Shown piece after piece: positions 1 through 10,332 of a stretch of 64,000 nt of DNA. Below the pieces are notes generated by a model. The model had not been told where the DNA came from, ran no database searches, and saw only the letters and a list, made by a program, of their open reading frames with translations. The stretch lies in contig JASBNA010000011.1 in assembly GCA_038087015.1 (NCBI GenBank), forward strand, positions 620,001 through 684,000. The letters are read 5' to 3'. Source of the DNA: Cerrena zonata. Its lineage: Eukaryota > Basidiomycota > Agaricomycetes > Polyporales > Cerrenaceae. Position numbers and translations under genes: made by a program. Positions within the stretch are counted from its first letter, which is position 1, and each line of letters starts with the position of its first letter.

Positions 1-1257
1 ACACAGATTATGTGCTACCTTTGCAGGTTTTCGGACGTTCGTGCCTATAACTATCCTTCCTGCGCTCATAAGGCCTGGTTGTGTTTTTCCAAAGATTATT
101 AGTCAAAGCCCCAAGATGTGAAGAACATTGACGAACGTTGGAATATCCCACCCACCACGCTCTGTCTTTTGCATCCTCACCTTCTGTTATATGTGTCCAA
201 GGTTGACTTATTTAATACTACTGTATCATGCTACAGGCATTGAGCGGAGTACACAGGTACTGAAGCTATCTATGTTGACCTTGCCCTTCGACATGCACTG
301 AATCTGTAACTTACATCACTATAGTCGCGTTGTGCCCACTAAGCTCGCTCCCTGGCTGAAACACAAAACCTTTCATAAAGATCTTTCTGTCAACAACAAG
401 CAAGACTGCCTCATGACGCTGGTGATACGGTAGATGTCATTCCACTTATGATACCTCTTGTTTGCATCCGTGGCTCACGTTCTCTGCACGGAGGTTGAGC
501 TCCTTCCCAAAGCTTGCTTATTGCTACTCTTTCTTCATCATTCTATCGTATGACTAATATCTATCTAACCTAGTCGGAGCCCTTGACTATATGGAAATGT
601 ACCCACAGGGTAAACTCAAGAAACGTAATCTTCAAGCGATAGAGTTTAGGTATATCACCTTGGCCTCCATTATTTCCCTATCCTGAATACTTACTAGTGT
701 TTCTGTTCTCAAATTTGGAATGACGTCTCCCGCATAGGCTACGGACACGTAACTTTGAAAATAGAGTTAAGATCAAGTCCTGCAAAAGGCAGTCGTTAGT
801 GATAAAAAGTCTAACCCTTACCCTGATTGTTGACGTGAGTTCATTTGTGTTTCTGCTCTTAGATTGCATTGACCAACTAATCCCGTGTATCTCATATCCC
901 TCTGTATCCTGATCAGACTCTATTCATCTACCATAGCACGCTACTCTATCAAGGATAATTCCAACTCATGTTGGCGATTTAACATTTCCTTATTTTGGTT
1001 CATCGACGTTCAGGGTTAGTGGATTACCCGAATCTTCCAAATGCAATGTGGGTATACTACCTCCAGATTAACCTCCGGTGTTCACAAATTGGGCTTCTAG
1101 ATCTGCTTTCTGCATGCGCGCTGATTCTTGACCCACCGCATGACCAGACTCCTCAGCGGCACGTTGGTTCTCGGGAGGTATAAAAGTCTTCTTCACCTCG
1201 ACAGAGTGGGTCACCAACAAGCATTTACTCGCTGCTACAATTTCCACACATATCACA
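1..1257. other. Intergenic, no gene seen
   Basis: No reading frame here has an ATG, plausible exon junctions and protein-like composition together. The right end holds the promoter of the first small secreted protein. Confidence 0.5.
1179..1186 (+). promoter_or_regulatory. TATA box of secreted protein copy 1
   Basis: TATAAAAG lies 79 bp upstream of the ATG at 1258. The two paralogs have equivalent boxes at similar distances, which supports a true core promoter. Confidence 0.7.
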
Positions 1258-1632
1258 ATGTTCACCACTCATGTCTTCACTGTCGCTATTGCCGCAGTCA
1301 TGCTCCTCGTTGGCCAGACTCACGCTGCAGAAATAACATCTCGCGCAGCTTTGATCGCCGTTGACCCCGGTATGAGACTCTCTTTCACCCTGTGTTCGTC
1401 GATGTTCAACCCTGGTTTATCGTAACTTAGTTTCGGCTTGTGGCCCTCCTAACAACTTGGACCACCACGAAGGATCCAGTTGCAAGTTTCTCGCTGGGCC
1501 ATCCAGCAAATCTTCCGTCATTTCTGGAAGTAAGTCATCTCTATTCAGGCAATTCGGCGGCCAGGTTGCTAATTCGTCTTAATCTCAGAGTGTTTCTTCG
1601 TTAATGGACGGCTCACCTGCGTTCCTACTTAG
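1258..1632 (+). CDS. Small secreted four-cysteine protein, copy 1
   Basis: Three exons, 1258-1369, 1431-1529 and 1589-1632, join in frame to give 84 aa. Residues 1 to about 24 form a signal peptide (MFTTHVFTVAIAAVMLLVGQ, ending near THA). The mature peptide has four cysteines spaced as in the paralogs at 5100 and 9663, with the landmarks PPNN and GSSCKF. The third exon differs from the other two copies (KCFFVNGRLTCVPT against TCIDQSGTLTCVRS) but keeps both cysteines and the length, so the gene appears intact. The four cysteines suggest two disulfides in an extracellular peptide. I do not recognise a named family; a fungal effector or antimicrobial-type peptide is only inference. Exon boundaries rest on GT-AG sites that match in all three copies. 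Confidence 0.8.
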
Positions 1633-2057
1633 TAGATTTGGAAGGTTATGCTGTAATGGAATGCTGATGTCGTTGCATAAACCCTTGATATATACATACG
1701 TTATCAGTTATAGTGCTTGTGTCGGTGTTTGCCTGCCATTCCATAACAGCATGTGATCTCAACAAGTACAAAGCACAAACACACCGACACCCCCTGAGCA
1801 AGGAGGTTGTCGTTCGGTCTGTATCGCTGCCGGGTTATACTTATATCTGTCAAATCGTGTCAGTCTCCAAAAATGGTTTTATCAATAGTTCAATCACTTT
1901 GATACAAGACGTTACACGCCAACAGTATTCCTACATTCACAATGATATCGTTTTCTACTACCAAACAATGGCAAACACTGTTCCCAATCTATTGCACCAA
2001 AGGGGATCCGAAGTCCAAAAATATCTGTGTTGTTGATGTGTAAATGCCAAATAACGT
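1633..2057. other. Intergenic between convergent genes
   Basis: The 107-codon plus-strand frame at 1713-2036 starts with GTG, not ATG, and its composition is not protein-like. A short stretch around 1745-1775 resembles sequence near 4142-4175, so part of it belongs to the duplicated flanks of the secreted-protein genes. Confidence 0.4.
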
Positions 2058-2951
2058 TCAACTACTAACGGGTTGGAAGACCCAGCTCTGGTTCAAAGCA
2101 CCAGTCAAGGGCTCCATGGTGATCTAGAAAGATAGCGTCGTTGGTAAGACAACTCAGACAGTCGACTGTCGTGATGCGCTCACCTGAGTGTGGGAAACGG
2201 AAGATCCAGTGAAGCACTGGCAGGCGCATCCTTCCATACAGATGCTGAATAAACGGGTTAGTAGCCGGATATATGTCACAGATAGATCACTTACAAAACA
2301 CCATTGGCGGCAGGCCTGATATTAAATGGGGAAGGGGTGGTAGGGTTGAGGCTGACGACTGTGGTTCCCTTTAAACCAATGAGTTAGATCTTAGATGTAG
2401 ATGAAAAATATTGGGCTAGAATGTATACGTTTGCAGTGGTTTGCTGAACAAAGCTACTGATAGACTGCAAGTTAAAGGCGCCACTGGAGTTCACGGTCAC
2501 ATTCCACTAGTAACACGTATCAATTAGTACAGCAATTATCGACCGAGGAGATGTGACATATCTCTCACCTGCTGGTTATGTGTGGCTGGCACGTTCAGAG
2601 GGAACACGATCACCTAATCATGCGCTTAGCACTGGATACAAGTTATTTCAGCATCAGGTGAATAATCACGGGATTTCCGAGAACTTTGAACCAAATGGCA
2701 GAATAAGTATGTAGCCGGACGAAGGTTGGTCGATTTATACATACATTGTAATGAGGCGGTAGCATCCATGAACAATCCACTAGCAACGTTTTGGATAGTA
2801 TATTTTCCGGGGGTGGGTGGGGCCGACGCTACAAGGGAACACGATTTATTGCAGGAACAGGGTAAAATATTGTGGGCTTGCCTGAGGTAGCGATGACGCC
2901 GCCAGCTGCGATGACGATGACAGCGAGTTTAGCGAGAACAGTGGCCAACAT
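2058..2951 (-). CDS. Secreted QxW beta-trefoil (ricin-B-like lectin) protein
   Basis: Eight exons read on the minus strand (2951-2882, 2828-2745, 2683-2670, 2613-2569, 2506-2429, 2368-2295, 2244-2184, 2123-2058) join in frame to 163 aa. An N-terminal signal peptide (MLATVLAKLAVIVIAAGG) is followed by PGKYTIQNVASGLFMD, a typical first strand of a ricin-B-type trefoil. Two QxW motifs follow, HNQQWNV and NQSWVFQP. The length, about 137 aa after cleavage, fits a single trefoil domain. Fungal members bind sugars or inhibit proteases, so the ligand here is unknown. There is no catalytic RIP-type domain. Three cysteines cluster as CMEGCACQC near residue 130. Intron 1 uses a GC donor (CAG|GCAAGC) and exon 3 is only 14 nt. 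No conventional ORF of any length covers this gene, so it is easily missed. Confidence 0.72.
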
Positions 2952-5099
2952 TGTGGTGTGATTTGTGAGGAGGATAGCTCAGTAGTTATCTTCGAGTAGT
3001 ACCTGTAACTGACTGGAGCTTCAAAGCTCGCAACGGGGTATATATACTAGAAGCGATGTCCCATCCCTATGCGGGTATATTGGAAGAATGTCAAGTTCTG
3101 AAGTATTTGTGAGCGCACAGTCATCATTACGTGCAGAATAGAGTCATTTGATCCCCTGTTTCTGACATGAAGAATACCTAGTGGACCTGTCTCGAGCTCT
3201 AGCTTGATATCGGTGCTGTAAAAGGACAAACAATATCCAAGAGGGTCGCCGACAATGTGTTCTGGCGGACTGTGCATGTCCATTAATCTTTGACGTGGGT
3301 AGAATTACGCATGTGCTGAGGAATTAAGACCGCATGATCAGTCATAAGCACCAGATAAAGCGAGAATTACTTGCAACGTACAGACCTAGACTAGGAAATA
3401 TCTGTCTTTCCCTCATTCATTCAAGTCCGAGATTGAGTGTTGTTCGAGTGGAGAATGACATAGATTCTGTATATCCATGTTTGAGTTTGAGACGTTGAAT
3501 TGTGAACATTAGAAGCTCCAACCCAGGAATGTGGTAGCTTGAAAACAGGTTAGCCAAAGTTTATTCCTCCGGGATTAGCGCCACCAGACTTCAAGCTTAC
3601 AAAATCCCGACGACGAAGATGTAGCTTCTTTGCGCCACTTCCTTCGGGATCTGAAGGGCTGTATGATTTATAATCACTCTGGAGCGGTCACGGTCAACTT
3701 CTAGTCATCGTTCGTGCACGACCAGTTTTGACATCTGGTTCCTGCGTAATTATATAAGGTCGACAGGCCCGCTTGAGACTGTCCCTTTGAAAGGTCAAAG
3801 TCATTAGTGTTGACAAGGGAGCAGCGAGGTCTGCAATCTAGATGGTGGTCGCGGTCATCGAATGGATGGGGGCAGCAGGGGGTGTGCTCCCCGGAATTGA
3901 GTTATGGTGATCGAACTAAATGTTGATATACTTCTGTTGTCAGAAATGTCACGACATTGGCGGAATCTTCACCTGTATTCCCGACTAAGCTCTGAATGAA
4001 ATTATGAGAGGATGAGGGTATATTGGGTCGATTTATGTGATGAGGAACCATCCAATTCGCCATGACCATTATCGATTTAAGTGTTGTTAGTTTGCGAGGA
4101 TTGCCACGTCCAAGTCCACCGCGTTCAGTCTTTCAGTTACCATATAAGGTAAACACATGTGGTTTCAACAAGTACAAATACGATACAGGCGCGATCGTTC
4201 CATCTAGAAACAAACACAACCTGCTTGCATCGCAGGTCTTCACCGGGACTATTTCCGTATATACAACTAGGCTCAGTTCTCAGCCTCTAAATAGAGAAGA
4301 TAGTCGTTCTCTCAATAATATACAACCACTCCAGGCGCGCCGTGCAAATATCATCATAGTATGATCTTTCAGGCAATGACTCATCAGTTCTGGGCGCCGT
4401 GGGCCGATGCCAGTATTCTCAAATGCCCTGTTGGCTGACTCTCAGAGAACTATCTCACATTTGCTGCTTTTCATTTCTCATAATGTTTGCTCACAGCACT
4501 CTCGCTATGTTGAATGCTAATTTTTGTTCAGTAGCTGAGTCTAATGTCATATCACAGAATAGTGATTCTCCAAGTCGTCAAGCGATGTGACAGATATAAA
4601 CAATAAATATTCCACTTTCTCCACCTCTAATGAATACTAATCACCTTATGTAATGTCAAAGTCGTACTGCCATCCACCGCATCAGTCCAGGCGTGCGAGC
4701 GAACTAATCATGGCTATCATTGGACGTCATAGTGAGCCACCGACTCATTTAACGTTATGAATTGAGATCCTTCTCTCACAAGTTTGACCTTCCTACCTAG
4801 GGTGTGTCGGCTATCGTATACGGAACTACGGCGACCGTAGCCAAGGATCATTCGAAACCAGTTTGTTTTACATCCATTATTCATACACCCCACATATTTG
4901 CATAGGTTGTGGAGACTCGCTTCCTTCCCTCGTCTGCGCAATGATTAATGGTCCCGGAAATTCATTGCATGACGAACATCCCTAACAACACTCCAAAGAT
5001 CGAAAGGTATAAAAACACTCTTTACTCCGGCAAGACCAGAACAACAACAACCACTTACCTCTTTTCACAACCTACAACTCACTCACAACTCATATTACA
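2952..5099. other. Long intergenic region with duplicated promoter flank
   Basis: No convincing gene. A TATA-like tract (TATATATA, 3039-3046) lies about 90 bp upstream of the beta-trefoil gene start on the minus strand. From about 4380 to 5099 the sequence is similar in patches to 8990-9662, showing that the upstream region of secreted copies 2 and 3 was duplicated with the genes. The 100-codon frame at 4062-4364 has no supporting features. Confidence 0.45.
5008..5015 (+). promoter_or_regulatory. TATA box of secreted protein copy 2
   Basis: TATAAAAA lies 92 bp upstream of the ATG at 5100, inside a block conserved with copy 3 (CATGACGAACATCCCTA and CTCCAAAG precede it in both). Confidence 0.7.
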
Positions 5100-5468
5100 A
5101 TGTTTGCTACTCGTGTCATTTCTATCGCCGTCGCTGCAGCTTTGCTCTTCGTCGGTCAAGCCCAAGCTGCCAACACCATCCCCCGCGCAGCATTGATCGC
5201 CACCGATGCTGGTAAGGACAGCTCCCAATTGATTCATTTCACGATGCTCATACTCATTCATCTTGCAGTCGCTGCTTGTAACCCTCCCAACAATGGCGAT
5301 CACAAAGTCGGTTCGAGCTGCAAGTTCTTCTCAGGTCCATCCGACAGTTCCCCTGTCATTTCTGGCAGTAAGTTGATACTTCGTGCGCGTCGCGGAATGA
5401 TCGTCTGACCATTTACAATCTTAGCCTGTATCGACCAAAGCGGCACTCTCACTTGTGTCCGTTCCTAA
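5100..5468 (+). CDS. Small secreted four-cysteine protein, copy 2
   Basis: Exons 5100-5211, 5269-5367 and 5425-5468 give 84 aa. The signal peptide is MFATRVISIAVAAALLFVGQ, ending near AQA. The mature part runs NTIPRAALIATDAG, then the second exon with VAACNPPNNGDHKVGSSCKF and the third with CIDQSGTLTCVRS. Four cysteines could make two disulfides. It is closest to copy 3, differing at only a few residues in the mature region. The identical phases (1 and 1), exon sizes (112, 99, 44 nt) and shared upstream block show that these are recent tandem duplicates. The product is most likely exported; its role is unknown. Confidence 0.85.
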
Positions 5469-7260
5469 GCACAGAATGCTATCATTTCTTGATGTACTCA
5501 TCGCAGCGGTCTCAATATTATGATTTGTTTCGTTTTTGAAGTTCAGCCCTCTCGAGAAAACCATGATAAGAGTGTGACGTTAATATTGAAACGTGATAAA
5601 TATGTGATTAGAAGGTGTATTGAATGATTATACAAAACAAGGGGTAGGTAGGGGGAGTGGGGAAGGGGTAAAGGGTTAGTAAGTCTGTAATCACAGGAAA
5701 CGATCTCTACATGTATCAAACCAAACAAAAAAAAACCTAGATCTCTGGATCTAGTTAAGTCTACATACGGAACACAAAAGGGGAGTGGAAGAAAAGAAAT
5801 AACCTATCTGACTAGGCAGCTGGTAACAAACACGTCATTAGCGATGGTCGAGATTAGAAGGAATAGAAAATACATACCTTGAAGTCATGTATCGCATGCG
5901 ATGCCGGTGGCACCGAGGGGATCGTCCTGAGATTCTAGAAGCTGGGAATAGGCTGGGCTCGTAGCTCGTGTTGGGAATAGCTCGTTAAGTGTAGTGAGTA
6001 GCTCGTGATGGGTATAGCTCGTTATGTGGGTCGTACTTGATAGAGTGTGACGATAGAAATGTCTTTGGTGTTCCCTCGACCAGCGATGAAGGAGTAGACA
6101 CAGAGCAGTGCGAAGACACCGGTAGAGACAGTAAGGCAGTCTGGACGCGTAAAGACAGTGGTGACAAGATATGTCGAAAGGCACGATGTAAGTATAAACG
6201 AGCGTGATGTCAAAGGAGTGTCGTGACAAGTGAGTGTGTGGTAGCAATGTGCCAGGGATTGCGGTGAGCGAGTGAGGCAGAGATACCTTGCAAGGCGAGC
6301 GTGAGGTAAGTGCCGTGTCTCAATCAATAAACGAGCGTAGGGTAGGCATGTTGTCTTCGATAATGAGCGTGGGGGTACGTCTGTCATAGTGAACAAACAT
6401 AGGGTAGAGTCGGATGAGTCTGCGAACAGAAGACTCGATGCACAGGTCGATGTACGGAAATACTCAGTGGCCATCTGAGCATATCCGTACACCAGTTAGT
6501 GATTTTCGTCGACTGACGAGACGGGGGAAGTGGATGACTCGGGTGAGGAGTCTGGTATGCTGTGACGACGACAGTTTCGAGTGTCTAGATAACAAAATGA
6601 GGAAAGGGTACATCGGGAAGTGGAGGCAAACCTACCTGAGCTAAGACACGTTTGAAGAAGTCAATGAGCGTAAGTCTGACATAATGTCAGAATAGATCGC
6701 TGAGGGCGATCTGAGAGGTCGCGGAGGAACCTCGTAAGTACGGTATCTATGATAGATCATAAGCATGGAGCCAAGCCGAGAAGCCAAAACACTTACCAGA
6801 TACCGATTTCCATGGACAGGGTCAATGAACGAATGTAGGATAGTCTGTGGTCGGTGATCATCCCTTTGGAAGATGGGGTTCCCGGGTTCCATCGAGTTCG
6901 AAAGGGTGATGCTCTTGATGCAGCGAGGTTAGTGATGTGGAAGTCCTGTTGACTTGGAGTGACAAATCATCGTTGTGAGGCATATCGAGAATCTTGAGGG
7001 GTATCAGAGAGAGAAATACAAGCTGAGACGTGTTCCAGGACCGAGAGATACGGAATGAGAGTGAGAAATATCCAAATTTAACCCGGAAAATAAACTGAGA
7101 CCCAAGAGATAGAGAGAGATTATTCGAGATTTTCGTTGTCAAGATTCTAGATGCAAGTTATTTGAGATTCGTTCTACGAGATTCTAGGCGACCAGATCCG
7201 AAGTTAGCAAGTATAGAGAAGACATGAAATGCAAGACGTACCTTATGCTGCAGAGTAAAT
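5469..7260. other. Intergenic region with degenerate repeats
   Basis: Reading frames on the minus strand here are low in complexity and overlap each other, so no gene is called. Between about 5958 and 6860 the sequence is built from loosely repeated words (TAGCTCGT, and AACGAGCGT or AATGAGCGT). A poly-A tract sits near 5726. Confidence 0.4.
5958..6030. repeat. Imperfect short tandem repeat, TAGCTCGT core
   Basis: Several copies of the word TAGCTCGT occur about 16-21 bp apart with variable spacer (TTGGGAA, TAAGTGTAGTGAG, GATGGGTA). The units are degenerate. No function is visible. Confidence 0.4.
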
Positions 7261-8563
7261 TCACCTTCGTTTGAGTTCCTTGTGAACTCGCTTGGCTGAC
7301 CGCTTGATCCAGCTAGTTCCTTTCGTCACAAGAATGCGGATCTTGGACTTTTTCTTCTTCTCGCTGTCAGCATCGGGGGTGGGGCACTGTTCAACCTCGT
7401 GTTGCTTGATATCTCGAATTGCTTCGAGAACAGCTTCCAGACTAGGCTCGTACACTTCCTCATCCTGCGAGCAGCTGAACGCTTCTTGTTGCCTGTAAGA
7501 TCTCCTGGGCGTTCTGATGGCTCCTGCCTGAGACTCGAGCATTGGACTAGAACGAGGACAAAGACGTGGGCGAGGACGAGTGAGGAGCTCCTTGGCGATG
7601 GTACGAGGAACTCCCAAGAGTGTGGAGATGAACTTAGCTGGCGAAAGTGCTCGAGTAGGTTCCTTAAGCTCGGTGTGATGCCTGTTCTCAGAAGGAGCGT
7701 GAGGGGCAGTTGCTCGTTGCCTGGTCGAAGACTTTGAGATGTCGTATGGCGCCGCAGTAGAGCGAGAAGTGCGCGAGTGAAGCTTAGATGACCTTACGCA
7801 GCCCTGAGGAGATGAAATACTCATTGGCTGTGTTAGTGAAGGCAGCGGGATGACGGGCGTCGCTGAGTCAATCTCGATCTCATCCTCAACCTCGATCTCA
7901 AGTTCAACATCGATTTCGATTTCGACCGTTGTTGGTTCCACGGTGAGTTTTTCTTCGAGTTCGACGGCGAGGGTGTTTACTGTGATGTCTTCGTCGGGCG
8001 CAGGACAGGGGTCGAACATATTTGTCTTACCACCAAGCAATGCCATGATCTGATCCTCGAGCATTACCATACAAGACTCCAGAGAGGGCAGCGGCGAGTA
8101 TTGTGTTGGCGGGGTGCTGAATATAAAGTCTTTGTCTGGGACTGGGAGGTCGTCCTCATGAGGTGATCCGTAGAAAGGATCTCTGAAGCTCGTGTAGTCG
8201 TGAAGAGTCTCACGGTCCCAGTCCATCGGAGCCGGAGAGGAGCTGGATACCAGAGTTTCTGTAGACGAGCTTGCTAGCGAGGAGACATCATTGTAGTAGA
8301 GCTCAGAGAAAGATGTGTAGGCAGGCTGCGAAGGAGAAGAGCGAGGAGTCCGCATGAACCTATTCTAGGTTCGACATTTAGTACACAAGATGATAAAGTA
8401 ACAATACACACTGAGGAGGAGTAGAGAAAGGCGGCGGGTCTATGTCCATGTACTCAACTTGCTGCACAGCAGCGAGGGGAAGTGTGGGTGTGGGTGCTTG
8501 CACCCTATCGAATGCAGCCTTGCGCTGAAGCTTTGCTTGCTTAAAAGTTTGTGTTTTACCCAT
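7261..8563 (-). CDS. Hypothetical protein, Ser/Pro-rich with acidic and basic tracts
   Basis: Two exons, 8563-8412 and 8359-7261, join in frame through a 52-nt intron to about 415 aa. The start is MGKTQTFKQAKLQRKAAFDR, a basic helix, followed by MDIDPPPF. The middle is Ser/Thr/Pro-rich and probably disordered. A strongly acidic stretch of alternating Glu/Ile/Val/Asp (EIEIDVELEIEVEDEIEID) lies near residue 200. The C-terminus is very basic (KKKKSKIRI and KRSAKRVHKELKRR) and could be a nuclear localisation or nucleic-acid-binding tail. I recognise no domain. The open frame over 1.2 kb and the clean splice junction support it as real. A 9-bp minisatellite lies in its promoter. Confidence 0.65.
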
Positions 8564-8600
8564 TATTGTACGTGTGGTATATAAGTAGTGTAGAGGTATA

Positions 8601-8664
8601 TGGAGGGTATCGAGGGTATCGAGGGTATCGAGGGTATTGAGGGTATCGAGGGTATTGAGGGTAT
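8601..8664. repeat. 9-bp minisatellite (GAGGGTATC)n
   Basis: Seven near-perfect copies of GAGGGTATC or GAGGGTATT run in tandem and end in GAGGGTATAAAAG. The array begins about 40 bp upstream of the start codon of the minus-strand gene at 8563. Because the unit is a multiple of three it reads through as Gly-Ile-Glu or Pro-Ser-Ile repeats, which explains the spurious long frames on both strands. Confidence 0.85.
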
Positions 8665-9662
8665 AAAAGTTGCAAAGGCTGAGATGGTGGAAGTAAAAGT
8701 TGAACGTAGACGAGTGCCAAATGTGGATGCACGCCCGCTTATACGCTTGCCGCGGCAGTCAACACGCTTGTTTGTCATTGTGTACGCGTCGCGTCGCATC
8801 ACATGACCGTGTTCAGAATCCGTTCCTGTCAGTAGCACCAAGGTAGGACTGGAACTCTGACTCGGAAAACCCATAGAAACATGAACTAGTTTAATAGAGC
8901 AGCTGCCACATTTTGAACCGAGTATCAGCCCCGAACATTTCCAACATGCTTTCCCGTACTAATAATTTATCACATCACGCCGTGGAGGCCCTCAAACAGT
9001 GATTCTCCAAATTTGCCAGGTTATGTGATACCTACATTGCGGTCGATCAGTATTCTCTTTCTATTCTCCACAACTACCAGCATATATCATGTTGTATGTC
9101 AAATTTGTGGTGCTGACCACCGCCCCAGGAAGCCAAAACCTGCAGCGGCCAAACAGGCAACAGATCTAGAAGGTCGTCGACGACGATTTCATTACTATGT
9201 GAGTCGACAGTGACTTCTCTCTATATCATAGTGAGCGATACTTCTAAGGCTAATGCCTACGACTGAAGGTTATCTAAAGTTTCATGAGCACCAGATGCTT
9301 TACAAACTACGGATATGTACCATACCAGATCGTACCGTGTTCGGCCTCCGTTGTACAGCAGCCTTCTGGATGCGGAATAACGGCATGTTGTATGACGAGA
9401 GGAGACTAGCATTATTGATAATGGTCCTGTTTTACGTCCCTTTAGCCGAATACCATCTACTTCTGTATAGGTTGTGGAGCCTCGTTGTATTTGTGAGTCT
9501 GCGCAGTGATAAATTCTTCAGATGTTTCATCGCATGACGAACATCCCTAGCAACGCTCCAAAGGTCGAAAGCTATAAGAACCCTCTTTACTTTGACAGAG
9601 TGGAACAACAAGCACCTATTTACATTTGCAACTTACAAACTATACTCAACACTCAAATCACA
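8664..9662. other. Intergenic, upstream flank of secreted copy 3
   Basis: No gene supported. From about 8990 the sequence matches patches of the 4380-5099 flank of copy 2 (for example CAGTGATTCTCCAA and the ATAGGTTGTGGAG block near 9469). Confidence 0.45.
9573..9580 (+). promoter_or_regulatory. TATA-like box of secreted protein copy 3
   Basis: TATAAGAA lies 90 bp upstream of the ATG at 9663, at the same place in the conserved block as the TATAAAAA of copy 2. It is one base weaker than the copy 2 box. Confidence 0.55.
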
Positions 9663-10031
9663 ATGTTCGCCACTCGTGTCATCTCCGTCGCTGTCGCTGC
9701 AGCCTTGGTCTTTGTCGGCCAGGTCCAAGCTGCCAACACTATCCCTCGCGCTGCCTTGATCGCTACAGATCCTGCTAAGAATAGTTTGGGAGATTCATAG
9801 CACTCACTGACTTGAATTTACTCGTGTCACAGTTGCCGCGTGCAACCCTCCCAACAACGGCGACCATAAAGTTGGATCCAGCTGCAAGTTCTTCTCTGGA
9901 CCATCCGATAGCTCTCCTGTCGTCTCCGGCAGTAAGTTCCTCCAGTGCTCATATTGGAATCGACTGACTCAACGTTCTCAATTTTAGCTTGTATCGACCA
10001 AAGCGGCACTCTTACTTGCGTTCGTTCCTAA
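9663..10031 (+). CDS. Small secreted four-cysteine protein, copy 3
   Basis: Exons 9663-9783, 9833-9931 and 9988-10031 give 87 aa. Signal peptide MFATRVISVAVAAALVFVGQ, then a mature peptide almost the same as copy 2 with cysteines at VAACN-type, GSSCKF, CIDQ and LTCV positions. The first intron donor used by the paralogs (GGTAAG) reads GCTAAG here and has lost its GT. The next in-phase GT is 9 nt downstream (9784), which adds three residues (AKN region) and keeps frame. If that cryptic donor is not used, the protein would end at the TAG at 9798. Otherwise it is intact. Function unknown; secreted. Confidence 0.78.
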
Positions 10032-10332
10032 ATTTGAATTGTTACACGGTAGTGGAGAGACGAACGTTTTTGAGGGACTGACGTACTGATGTATGTCATA
10101 CCACAATAAACTATTCATCTCGCCGCAAATATCTAGTTAAGCCCGTTATGAGCCATAAAAATGCAGGATAGCCAAATACTTTTGATCCCAACAACTACAA
10201 ATATGACGACATCCGTACCGTATGGTTCCCAACAGCTCCCAACTTGACAATTACGTTCGAGGAACGCCATCCACATAATCATTCTAAGTAATTTGCTAGG
10301 GTCGATGCTAAGTTTTGTCCTCTCCTGTCGAC

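Noticed and set aside
1713..2036. 107-codon plus-strand frame
   Set aside because: It starts with GTG, overlaps duplicated flank sequence and has no motif or splice support.
2058..2951. Calling the trefoil protein a ribosome-inactivating toxin
   Set aside because: Only a lectin-type trefoil is present. No N-glycosidase or other catalytic domain is encoded nearby.
4062..4364. 100-codon plus-strand frame
   Set aside because: It has an ATG but no domain, signal peptide or conservation with the matching flank near 9 kb.
5885..6492. Overlapping minus-strand frames of 120 and 156 codons
   Set aside because: Both are low-complexity shadows of the GAGCGT repeat field and lie in different frames over the same DNA.
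8563..8874. 103-codon frame with Pro-Ser-Ile repeats, and its plus-strand Gly-Ile-Glu mirror
   Set aside because: Both are direct products of the 9-bp minisatellite, not protein genes.
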